Assembly (NCBI GenBank): GCA_013339895.1
Contig: JABACO010000011.1
Coordinates: 4,237,373-4,301,372, forward strand
Source: Ephydatia muelleri
Lineage: Eukaryota > Porifera > Demospongiae > Spongillida > Spongillidae
DNA: 64,000 nucleotides
Direction of reading: 5' to 3'
Positions 12,731-38,530 of this stretch are shown here, piece after piece. Position 1 is the stretch's first letter; each line of letters begins with the position of its first letter. A program made the position numbers and the translations under genes. The notes under the pieces are model-generated. The model searched no databases. It worked only from the letters and a program-made list of their open reading frames with translations, and was not told where the DNA came from.

Positions 12731-13420
12731 TCACTGTGTGTAGCCGTCAGCCAGTTCTTCATTAGTAAGGGAGAGGTGGTGAAATAGTACCTCCTCCAAC
12801 TTCTGGATGCTCTCATTTGCAATATGAAGTTTTTCCATCCTTTCCTGCTTCATCTTGACATCGAAACAGTATTGCTTGTAGCTGTCACCACAGGGAGTCT
12901 CCGGCATGGAATATTTGTGATCAAATATGTGATACTCGTCTTCCATCAAAACAAAGAGCTTCAAAAATATTCCCAAAGTAATGGGAAGGACAGACCTTCA
13001 AGTTGAGATATTATAAACAATATGGCAGGCAAATAAATAGAGAATTACCTGGGAAAGTGGAATTGCATTAAAAAAGACTCATGGATTACATTATTAAATT
13101 CCTTTGAGTTTTGCCTATCCCCACCACACTGCATGAATCGCCTATGGTCGTGTAAAATGGAATCGATTGTTCTGAGATCCAGGCTCTCAATGGACGGCTG
13201 TAATTGAAGTTCATCGGATGTTGTTGAGCAATACATGCAGCAATGACGACCTGAAATGAATATGTGAAACAAAATAGAATTGGAGAGACACTGATCTTAC
13301 CATATGCACCTGATAAACCATGGCAGCGACAAAAAAAATTCATAATCCCCACATAAAAACAGTCGAATTGTTTTGTCTCTACAAATGAATAGGATTGTAC
13401 TAGTTGTTACACATTCAATG

Positions 13421-15984
13421 CAAGGCCGTCGCCGCCGTACTAAAAGTGGTCTGGTTTTTTATAATGGCTGAGTTTGCCTCTTTCGGGGTCTGGGGCGGAA
13501 CCCCAGCCACTTAACGCATTTTTAAGAACATCAAACAGTACATGTAAAAACGATATACAGGCGTGTGTGTAAACTAGCTAATTAAAGATCATAGGGGAAA
13601 GGTAGCAAACGTGCTTCTTCTTGATTCATTCTTCAATATATATTCGTTGGCAATACACTTCATATCAAGTCTGTCCGTCATTTTTTGATGATAGTGTAGT
13701 ATCATTAGGTGGTTTAGCCTGGCCTGGGACATTGTACTCCTGGGATATGATTTAATTCGATGCAATGCACTGAACGATCGCTCTGATGTGGCATTCGTTG
13801 ACTAATAGCTGAAACAACCTCACAACAGCGCCAAGCAGCTTTCGCTGCATTGGGCTTAGTGCCAACAGTGCTATCTTGATTGATTCAACTGATGGCTCCT
13901 CATCTGCTATTTCTGAAACATAAAGTGTGCGTAGGGTTAAGAGTTCAGCTGCAAGCTCAACTTTGGTGAAATCATTTAAAGTTGCATACAAAATCAAGCT
14001 CCTCTTCATAATTCTGCCCTTACATGCCTTAAACAACAGTTGCTCCACATTCGAGAAGGTTTTGAAGCCTTTTTGGTCAAATCGGTTGTGGATGCTCATC
14101 ACTGCAAGGCCTAAGTACTCAAAAAACACCCGACGGTATTCATTCTTAGGAGATGCAGCAAACTCAGCTGGAGCAATATCTTCCTCAAATCGTCGCGGTG
14201 TCTTTTGCTTCCTTGCTAGCAATGGCTCATCAGTATCGAACTGGATCTTCATCTTTTCAACCTTCTGCCAAAATAGCTCAAAGTCATTTTCTGTTTGCAA
14301 ACCTTCAAGGGTAATTACAGTTAGCATTGTTATATCATGCCCTTCAACACTAGATAGCTGTGGCTGTTGTAGTGTCTGACTAAGCTTGTCAGTATGGTGC
14401 AATACCATCTCAGACAAGACAATGTAGAAAGAAAGCTAAAGGACTGCATCTGACTCCACACCCCACGAATTCTTGCCTTTATCTCTGTATTAGATGCTTC
14501 ATGCACTGCAGTCTCCCACAGCAGCAGAATGTGCTCATAGTTGGCAAGAATACTATTTAGGGATTCAGCACGAACAGTCCACCTTGTGGGCATAGGGTTC
14601 TAACACCAGGAGTATCACTACTCATCTATTCCTTTAGTTGAAATAGCATGGCCTCTCGTTTTGGTGAGAACTTAATCATCTTCACTATTTCGTAGCAGGT
14701 GTCAAGGCAGTCCTTCATCCTTTGTACCTTTGTGATCGTATCACTCACAGCTGGGTTGAATGCATGGCCATAGCAATGTGTGAACACAGCTCGAGGCTCA
14801 ACTTCCTGGATCTTTACAGCTACACCAGCTCTGGCTCCAGTCATGGTGCTACATCCATCATAGCACTGACCACGAAGTTTTGTGAAAGGTATCTGGAACT
14901 GCAAAAAAGCATCTTTTATGGCATCCACAATGCTCTGAGCATCTATCACTGACAGGTAGTATAGCTCTACAAACTCTCTGAAACGGTGAAGTCATCACTA
15001 ACCCATCTCAGAACTAAGGTCATGTTTGATTGATCCCTAGTTTCTTCATGGAAAGGAGAGGTGTGCGCATCATCAAGAATTCTTCTCAGCACTTGATGAG
15101 CCATACGTTCTAACATCTCATTCTGATTTTCAGGATGTACATGTTTGCAAGCCTTCTTGGAAATCCACTGTAGTATTTGTGGATTGTCTTCAGCTCTCAC
15201 ATTAAGAAGCTGAGTGAGGTTAGAGGACACATCACTGCCATCACCACGAAGGGCCAGTCCTTGCCTGGCAAGGAAGCGAACGCTTGATAAAATCATCCGC
15301 AACATGTCCCTTGCCTCGTTCTTTTCTGCTTTGTCTGCAGAACTAAGCTGCTGCACACCAACATCCTTTGTTTTGGAATGTAATTATGGCTTCAACTGCT
15401 TCTGTGAGACTTTGACTGAAGATGATTACTGAAAGTAACAGTGGCATCTTTCCAGTTACAAAATCCCGTAGTGTCCTGAGACGCAAAAAAGTTTGTAACT
15501 CATTGCGCATAGCCATATTATAAAACTGTGCATGATATAGTTACTACACTTACAAATGCAGTGGCAGTGTTTTTACTTGACTTAATTCTGCCTAGCTTTT
15601 ATAGGCAGTGACACAAGTGTGACAGAACATCATATCCTGTTCTTCATCGTAATGGAGAAATGGCCAAGTATTGAACCACTGGGTTGCTGAACAAAAAACA
15701 AGTTGTTTTTTTCCAAAGCTTCGCTTCGGAAAAGCAAAGCGTTTAGGATGGTGGGGCTCATCAGGCAGGCTGGGAATCGACACTCGCACATCAGCAATAG
15801 CAGCCATTTTAAATGGAACTGTTAGTTTAGTAACTATGTAGCTAACATGATAAATAGGTCGTGTAACAGATCAGACATGTTGTATATATGATGATGTAAT
15901 AATACAGGTCTGGGACCGAGACAGAAGTGGGGGAAAAGTGGTCCGGTTAAAACCGTAGCAACCGGACCAGCGGCGACAGCCCTG
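13421..15984 (-). mobile_element. 2.56-kb hAT-like transposon inside an intron of the RAG1-like pseudogene
   Basis: The ends are imperfect inverted repeats. The left end is CAAGGCCGTCGCCGCC, and the right end read backwards is CAGGGCTGTCGCCGCT. GTGGTCTGG near the left end pairs with CCGGACCAC near the right. On the minus strand the element is flanked by CATTG on both sides, a 5-bp direct repeat; hAT elements usually make 8 bp, so this is either diverged or a related superfamily. The host intron (13379-16002) is GT...AG and would be only about 55-60 bp without the element. Confidence 0.75.
13589..15807 (-). pseudogene. hAT-type (DUF4371/ZMYM1-like) transposase
   Basis: It starts at MAAIADVRVSIPSLPDEP (15807). 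The zinc-finger region HPKRFAFPKRSFGKK and CHTC follows, then NWKDATVTFSNH (15480), FLARQGLALRGDGSD (15280), and the core with RGQCYDGCSTMTGARAGV and FTHCYGHAFN (14870-14780). Next comes TRWTVRAESLNSIL (14580). The C-terminal dimerisation region ends ARLNHLMILHYHQKMTD and then LDMKCIANEYIL, with a stop at 13591-13589. The catalytic-type Asp of CYDG and the whole domain order are present, so this is nearly full length (about 700 codons). Frameshifts near 15400, 14420 and 13770 and stops in between break it. It lies wholly within the inverted ends 13421-15984. Its decay is modest, suggesting a younger insertion than the gene it sits in. Confidence 0.8.
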
Positions 15985-17699
15985 CAATGTATAGGACTCT
16001 ACCTCCAAGTCATCTGATTGATTTCAGCTAGTTGTTCAAAATACTGATCCAAGCAAATATGCAAGTTGGTGTCTCAATCAGGACCTTCAAATATAGAGAA
16101 CACACTTGTGTTTTCAGATGAATTTGGAGCCTCAACATTCAGAAGTTGGAAACAGAATTTGAATGTTCCCCCATCTTTGTCACTACCAACCTTTATATCT
16201 CATTTGGTGGAATGGCACCATTGTGCCAGGTAAGGCAATGAACCCTGATGTTGAAGGACTGAGCTGAGCATTGTTACATGTACACTCACCTTCCTGCGTC
16301 AGTCTGTTCCAAAATGTTCTCAACCCTATCCCACAAATGAGGGATATATGCCAATGGAGCAAGTTTAATGATATTGCCACTATTATGATGCTTAAATGAG
16401 AGTGGTACCATCTCAGCTTTGAAATTGTAACCAAGGAATTCATCAGCTTTGAGACGCATCTTTTTTTCACTAGCCACCTCAATTTGCCACATCTTTAACC
16501 ACCTAAGATAATACATTGTAATAATAAATACATCTAGGACTAGAAAAAGGTGGAGACCTTTTCAATGCTCGAATTTGTGCCAGGGAATGTTAAGCTCCAT
16601 CTTCATTGCTAAGGCATCTGCTGTAGATATTGAAATCACACAGCTTTCTGCAGATATTTCCTGTAGAAGTTTGCTTCTGAGGTGTGCAGGACATCACTTC
16701 TCTACTTAGCTGTGACAATGAGTCATTGGCACTGACATATCTACGAATATCACCAAAACTTTGGGTGCACCTTTTTTGTGGACTGCCGTGAAAGCTGAGC
16801 TGGACGGAACCTGCCCTGTTGCATCATGGTAAGTGGCTAAATAATTGACAAGAGAATTTATTAAGACCTGTAATGTACATGACAGTTAACTACCTCTCCA
16901 TGTGTTTTGAGTACTACCACACCTTTTGTTGGACTTGATAGAAGTGAACGTTTGACTAAATTTGTTTGTAACTGAGACTCAATAGGTGACAGAGGTTGGT
17001 TGACTGGATGGCTGAGAATTTCACTAACAATGCTGTTAACAGGCACAAATGCACAACCAGATACTGTACCAAGTTAGTTGCGTAGTCTGAAAGCAGGATC
17101 TCGTTTTTGCACTTGCGCATATAACAGGAAGCACTTGAGAACATCCAGAACAAGATTACATGGTGCTCGCATAGTGGTAATATCTGTTAGGTGATCACCA
17201 TAGCAACATGGACACAGCAGTTCATGGCACAGATTTAGCCAAGCACAGCAACAATTGAAGCAGACTATTGCTCCACATGTAACAAGCTCAATTGGGCTGT
17301 TCAGTACTTCTAAACATAAAGGGCATTCAGCACTCAACTGAGATACATTCCCTGCTATTGTTGGTGGATGTAACATTGATGGCACAAATGGAGGAGGTGC
17401 AGCGAGCTCAATGTGCTTGACAAGTCTTCTCAAAGCAACTTCTAAAGGTCTTCCTGGTCAAACAATGAGCTTGCATTTCCTTGGCCTTCCACCCTTTTCT
17501 TTACTTTTCCCATGTTTACATACACAGCACATGTCATTGCCATGTGACTCCCAACCATCAAACATTACTGTGCACAATTTGTGCGTCCTACCATGAGCTA
17601 GTTATTCAGTAGCAACTTGATGGCACAGGTACCAGTCATGAGTAATATTGTTATTTCATGTAAAATAAAGCGTAAGGATATAATGAAATCCAAGTGCAG

Positions 17700-17905
17700 C
17701 TACATACGGAATATATATGTTTCGTACGGATGTGCAATGTGATCGGTTACATAACCGATCACCCAGGTCATCCTGTTATGTAATCGGACAACCCAATGGG
17801 TAACCAGTGAAAAATGCTGTCCGGTTACTTAGCTAGATGACCTATTACGTAACAGGTGGCCAGTTACATAACCGCAGCTGCAGGTTATGTTGCTCCGATG
17901 TATAT
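17700..17905. repeat. Cluster of GGTTACATAACC-type palindromes
   Basis: GATCGGTTACATAACCGATC (17741-17760) is a near-perfect palindrome. The following 150 bp repeats the core (CTGTTATGTAATCGGACA, TGTCCGGTTACTTAGC, ATTACGTAACAGG, CAGTTACATAACCG) in both senses, so the whole can fold on itself. It may be a small MITE; no ORF is present. Confidence 0.6.
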
Positions 17906-18299
17906 AGCCTGTATGGATGTACGCTCTATTAGCTTCTATCAGTTCATATAGTACAAGAACAACATAGCTACTGTGTGATGCTACATGATATGATCATATG
18001 AACTTGCATAGAATTGTACAGCATTGGCAACTACAATACAAATGATAATTGAAATCATGTACAGGAAGAACAACACCACTCCACGTCATTAGAAGGAAAC
18101 ATGGGTAGGCCAACACACTGAACATGAAACCATCCTGCACACCTGCCACACTGTACTATGTCTCTGTAGATGACTGGCATCATACACATGCAGAGTGCAT
18201 CAATTTTCACAAAGTGGAAGTGAGGAGGCCTTTTTCTTCATATCAAGATTAGGGAACAGGATGAGCTTTCTTTTTGTGAAACATTTCACAAGGTGCTTC
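17906..18299. other. No recognisable gene
   Basis: Spacer between the palindrome cluster and the Ulp1-like fragment. Nothing supported on either strand. Confidence 0.3.
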
Positions 18300-18695
18300 T
18301 CATCTCAGTTTGATTAAACTAGCCTTTTCAATACAGAGACCCAATGCAGCATGTAAAGCGAATGTTATAGAAAAATACCTGCTACCACGTTGCTTCAAAA
18401 CATTGGGAATGTTTACAGTAAGTTGAGCCTTTGTCCTGCCGTCACTTTGATGAACATTCTGTGTACCTGACAAAGCTGGTGAGTTAATGTAGAAGACATT
18501 TGGCCCGTGAACTTTTCGGCATTCATAAACAGTAACTTTGCTATCTAGACTTGAAGATGTTACCCAATGGGAGTCACTAATCACATAAATCTGAATAGCT
18601 TCTCTCCTAGCTAGAATGAATCCATCATTTTGAACCAATAGGGTACTCTGCCACCCATCTATATTGGGGAATTGAAGTTGTTGAGCAGGTAACAT
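18300..18695 (-). pseudogene. Ulp1-like cysteine protease fragment
   Basis: Read on the minus strand, DGWQSTLLVQNDGFILAR and then QIYVISDSHWVTSSS give the N-terminal part of a C48/Ulp1-like peptidase with its catalytic His (HW). LTVNIPNVLKQRG leads into FALHAALG, where the family has GGSDCGLFAIAFA. Here the Cys-containing segment is lost to a small deletion (RGSRYFSITFAL), so the catalytic Cys is missing and the protein would be inactive. Confidence 0.6.
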
Positions 18696-19022
18696 ACATT
18701 TATCTGTTAGCCACTATCTACTTTCAATGATTTCTTTCATCTTAATAGTAAAGAGGACTTCGGAAGCGCTTTGCTAAAAAGAAATGTAAATAAATAAATA
18801 AATTACACGTTACATTCTTGGGAAAAAACACTTTGACGCAACAAACTGAAATGTTGATGACCTTTGACATGACTGTGTTGCTTGATACAAATGTTGATAG
18901 TTATTTGTTTCAGTGAGTCTGATGTTGATTTATCTGAAGAACAATGCTCAATAATGTTTAATGGCACATCAGAAACATCATCTTTTCTATTTTCATTAGT
19001 GCTTGTCTTCTCTTTATTGCCA

Positions 19023-19283
19023 TCAGTCCATGATGACAATGAGTGCTACACTCAATTTTGCTTTGTTCGTAGCTGCAGCGTTTTTTACTACACTTCCCTG
19101 TCTTGCAGTTGCACCTGCTTTTAGAGAAGCTATTCCAAGTGATCGCAATTTGGCTGCTTCCCTCAATGACCTATTCGGTATTCTTTTCCAATCATCTATT
19201 CGAAATCCAAAGGAGCTAGTAAAGAGCTCAAAATCTCCAACACTAAAATGATAGAGGGTGTGGACCTTTTCTACAATCTCCAC
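19023..19283 (-). pseudogene. Cys-rich (CxC-type) segment of the Ginger-like element
   Basis: The open frame EKVHTLYHFSVGDFELF ... NRSLREAAKLRSLGI shifts frame at about 19125. In the next frame the sequence reads CNCKTGKCSKKRCSY and then CSTHCHHG, a regular Cys-rich zinc-binding motif. One or two lost bases explain the break. Confidence 0.55.
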
Positions 19284-20320
19284 AACAATGCAGGGTAAGT
19301 GCTGGAGGTCAGTGTTCTATCAATACGAGGTACACGAAAACTGGTACTATCTCCAACAGAGAATTGCTTACATGATGCCCATGCACTTAGAATACTTTAA
19401 TTTCATGTTTTCTATGCTCTTTAAATAAGTGGCATCCACTTTCTGTCGTACAGCCAGGTGTGTTGTATAGAAAGAGTTCTTAGCAGAAAGGACTGCGAAT
19501 ATATTTCAATGGTATTCTTACTCTCTTCAGTATTTATGTTAGCAACCATGCCATCCACTTCAGCCTGCTGTTGGCTTTGATTTCCAGTCATAATTATTCT
19601 CAACGCTGCTGCCTTTAGCCATTTTGTGTTATAGGCTCTCTTCCTGTTGATGTTTATCATTCTCTTCATCCTTCTTTTTGCCAATTTCCTCTTCCATTCT
19701 CTGTTCACTCACATCTGATAAACATATATGTTTACTACTCGTTATCATCTTCATTATCAGTTTTATCATTCTCTGCAGTGTCATCATTTTTCTGAGCAGC
19801 TTGGTCATCCACTAAAGTCTGGCCAGCACTAAAATTAGCCTACCACATTGACTTTGACCTGTGTACAGAATCATTATTCTCGACACTGCTGCCTTTAGCA
19901 TGCTGTATCAGCATTTCATACTCTTCTTGCTGATTCAACCATCCTCTTCGTACATGTATTTCTCCTTCATTCTTTGTTCATTCACATCTGACATATAGGT
20001 ACTCTGCATACCGTTATCATCATCATACGTTTTATCATCCTCTGCAGTGTTACCATCATCAAGTTCTTCATCAATCTGATCCTTATACCTTGGCTCAGGA
20101 ATTACTATTGACCTTGGGGGCTGGCCAAAGACAGCATTTGTTTTGTTGATTCATGTACCTGAGTATTCATGGTATCTGTAACATTTAAAAACACAAATAA
20201 GGCAATCTGTATATAAAGACCACTACGATGCATAATATGAGACTTACAGACAATGTGAGGAAGTCAACTTGACCATGGTGGTTGACAAGTCCTGTGCTCT
20301 GTTATTTTGGCACTCAGCAT

Positions 20321-20890
20321 TCATTCTAATGTGAGTTTGCTCAACAACACCTTGAGATTGTGGATGGCGGGGCCTTCCACTTTAATCACTGAGTTGACAA
20401 ATTCTCTGCCAGTATCACTATGGAGTATACTAGGAAGGCCCATAATTTGGAAAACGTATTTCTGCAGTAATCCGGCTATGGCTTGAGTAGTTTTCCTCAG
20501 AGGATATGCCAAATTAAATTTGGACCAATGATCGACAAATGTGGCACCTATGATGCGTCTAAGGACGCCGTCCTCATGGGCGGTTCATACCTCTGTATGA
20601 GGCTACATTGGCACCATGTGCTGCACCTGGCTATGCCTCACCAGATGTCAGGACGCCGTCCTAATGGGATTGAGCATCGGACCGACATAGTCGGTCTATC
20701 CACGATACATCCCTGGCGAGGTATCCAAGGCCACCGACAGCCCTATTATTGAGGTGGCTGTCTGTGCCCGTCCTTGGATATCACGTGGGGCGTTATAGCC
20801 AGCGTAATTGGCATTGCAGTGATCGACTATGTGAAGAATCGGACATTTGAGTTCACCATCAGGAAGATATCTCATGTCAATTAGATCCAT
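20321..20890 (-). pseudogene. DDE integrase core, split by an insertion
   Basis: The N-terminal part is at 20890-20800 (MDLIDMRYLPDGELK, then ILHIVDH). The rest is at 20550-20321 (GATFVDHWSKFNLAYPLRKT, then FGLP-type IMGLPSILHSDTGREFVN). HSDTGREF supplies the second Asp and the following conserved G-EF. The segment VDH occurs twice, in CACATAGTCGATCACTG and in CACATTTGTCGATCATTG. The 250 bp between looks foreign and contains a short hairpin (GGTGGCTGTC...). The third acidic residue is not seen, and the frame stops at 20321. Confidence 0.6.
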
Positions 20891-20900
20891 CTATGGGCAC

Positions 20901-21672
20901 TGAATGGAGTAGCACTAATGCTACCTGAAGTCGATTGTAGTTGGAACTGCTATAGTAGGGCGAAATAAGAAGACACAAATTCAGTGGCGTAGGAACGGTT
21001 CACAAAGTGGGGGGGCTGAAATTAATTATTCATAAGTGGGTGTGGTATATCGACTGCATGCCTTGCAAAAGATATTTTGAAGCAGTATCAGTGAACCTTT
21101 TACTGAAGCAAACTTGAAACCTTATTGCTGGTAGCGCTAAGCTGTAATATCTTCCGTTGTATAAAAAGATAGTTAAAACATTCACATGTACGATTCGAGT
21201 GTAAATGTGCATGTGCGCCCAATTTACAGCATGATTTTAACATCAAATGCACAGTATATACTATAGGGAAGTAGTTTAAATTCAAAAGCTGCCAAACAAA
21301 TTTCTTCGACGATCATTGGCTTGTGAAAAGTCTTTCGCTAAGCCATCAAGTCTAACGCATCTGATCGCTCCTTATGTCCATTTAATATCATTACATTGTT
21401 AAGTCTTACCATAGATTTTAGAGGCTCTAATATCTATGGTCCGCTCGATGTTCCGTTGAAATATATGGCGCACGTGCGCGGTTTCCAATCCCTTACCTCT
21501 AATATCTATGTTCTAACGGACATCGGTTTCAGGTTCGTTGCTATGGGGCACGTAAACCTTTCGGGGCGGAGGGCCTACTTTCAAACCGCCGGATGTAATC
21601 CATCCGCTGTTTCAGTAACTAATTGCTTATTTAATAAAACCTGGGGACGAGAATGTTTATTGGTGTAACAAT
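20901..21672. promoter_or_regulatory. Upstream region of the N4BP2-like gene
   Basis: The 21400-21670 part has more CG dinucleotides than its surroundings (GCGCACGTGCGCGG at 21468 is a palindromic E-box-like site; GGGGCGGAGGGCC follows at about 21553). An AATATGGCGGAGCAG start context lies at the end. No TATA box is convincing. The 20950-21400 part shows no feature. Confidence 0.3.
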
Positions 21673-37411
<15,739 letters not shown>

Positions 37412-38252
37412 TAAACGAAGCTGGGTGGACACTTACATTAGCCATTTCAGAAGCTGAATGCTGCTTTGTTAAATAGGCCTCTCAGAGTTGATTAGACCTT
37501 GCAACATCACATTGTATAGCATTAGCCCATCTGTATTTGCTCATGTGTACACTGGAGTGGATAGAAGTTATGACCCTCATGAGCATGAAGTACTGTCAAT
37601 AGGCTTTTGCATCGGAGTTATGCTGTATATTGTATTCTCATTGCTGTTGTATTTCTGTACATTTTGCAAGTGTTCATTTATTTCCATTCTGAAATGTCAG
37701 TCGAGTGTAGTGTGTAGCTAGATGTAAAACTGCCAGGCAAATCGGGTATTTTTAAAAATACATGTTGTGTGTTCGCTCTTACGCTCATCTGATTAAAGCG
37801 TGAGAATCTGAAACCTGACACAATCAATATAGTCCATGCACTTGTTGCATAATTTATGGTGATAGGTCGTGGATGTGGGCTCGTGTATCGTCATCTCTTC
37901 GAGTATGGGCTTCTGACTAGATATGAAATAATGATACGTACGTCTTGATGCACTGTACCAGTCAGTGCACAGTAATCCTTAAGTCTGATTGGCTTACTTG
38001 AATGTCAAACAAATATTATTTTGCTATTTAGGTGGCATGCATATGTGTATGTGAGGAGCATGAAACCATACCATAAGTGCAGTAGGTATTTATTTCAGTC
38101 TTCATAATAAGAGAAGATGCTTTGAAAAAGAGTCACTTGCGCGAGATTGCCATGCATATTGCATCGAATACGATATAATTTATCCGAACGTACTGGCGAA
38201 TTTATAATACCAGTTCATATACTAACACATTCACGTACTGAATTGTTTGGTC

Positions 38253-38318
38253 TCGTCCCCAGACCCACATGACGTAATTAGCTATGGTAATCATTACGTC
38301 ATGGGGGTGGGTCTCTCC
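38253..38318. repeat. Hairpin with facing TGACGTAA sites
   Basis: CCCAGACCCACATGACGTAA and TTACGTCATGGGGGTGGGTC form an inverted repeat around a short loop. Each arm carries a CREB/ATF-like half or near-full site (TGACGTAA). It may be a solo MITE. Confidence 0.6.
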
Positions 38319-38486
38319 TCGTTAGACGTTCGGAAAATAAACGTGTATTACAAAAATACATTCTTATGACAGAGGGTTATCTGCGACTGGTTATTGTCAA
38401 ATTGATTGTTCACTACTCTCAACAATCAAAATCACTGCACTAAGTCCAGAGAGTAGGCTTATAAGCAAGTCAGTTCAATTGCAAGG

Positions 38487-38530
38487 AAAGCTATGAATAT
38501 CTGTAATTTCGCTGTTGCGAGCCGTGTAAC
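38487..38530. mobile_element. Solo end of the 25-kb foldback family
   Basis: AGCTATGAATATCTGTAATT followed by TCGCTGTTGCGAG resembles the right end of the 24998-26467 element (AGCTATGAATGTCTGTAATT, then TTCCGTTGTTGCG). Only about 40 bp are shared. Confidence 0.55.

Larger units (their letters stand above)
12731..17600 (-). pseudogene. RING-finger, RAG1-like / N-RAG-TP-like mobile-derived gene
   Basis: On the minus strand the order is: a Cys-rich N-terminal segment (CCVCKHGKSKEKGGRPRK, about 17500); a RING finger (CPLCLEVLNSPIELVTCGA, then CFNCC and CPCC, about 17330-17200); a region with PVNSIVSEILSHP (about 17040); LRWLKMWQIEVASEKKMR (16510); FQLLNVEAPNSSENTS (16150); LFLCGDYEF then FCRCHGLSGAYG (13340), then CCMYC (13235); and LPITLGIFLKLF (12985). 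Exon ends with GT-AG: 16003|13378, 13301|13250, 13049|12995. RING first, then an acidic GDY motif followed about 25 residues later by CxxC, recalls RAG1 (RING, then an Asp of the DDE core near a zinc CxxC). It also recalls reported RAG1-N-terminus-like transposons. At least three in-frame stops and one frameshift in an A-run (13330) make this a pseudogene. The RAG1 link is inference from motif order; an unrelated RING transposase is possible. Confidence 0.5.
18300..20900 (-). mobile_element. Degraded Ginger-like DNA transposon with integrase, Cys-rich motif and Ulp1-like protease
   Basis: On the minus strand, 5' to 3', the segment carries a DDE integrase core (20890-20321), a basic/acidic linker (about 20080-19420), a CxC-type Cys-rich motif (19125-19030) and an Ulp1-like protease (18695-18300). 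Integrase with an Ulp1-family protease is characteristic of Ginger2/TDD and related cut-and-paste elements derived from or related to Gypsy integrases. Termini were not found. Stops and frameshifts occur throughout, and a 250-bp foreign segment splits the integrase. Confidence 0.6.

Noticed and set aside
13927-14379. 150-codon plus-strand ORF
   Set aside because: It is the antisense shadow of the hAT transposase.
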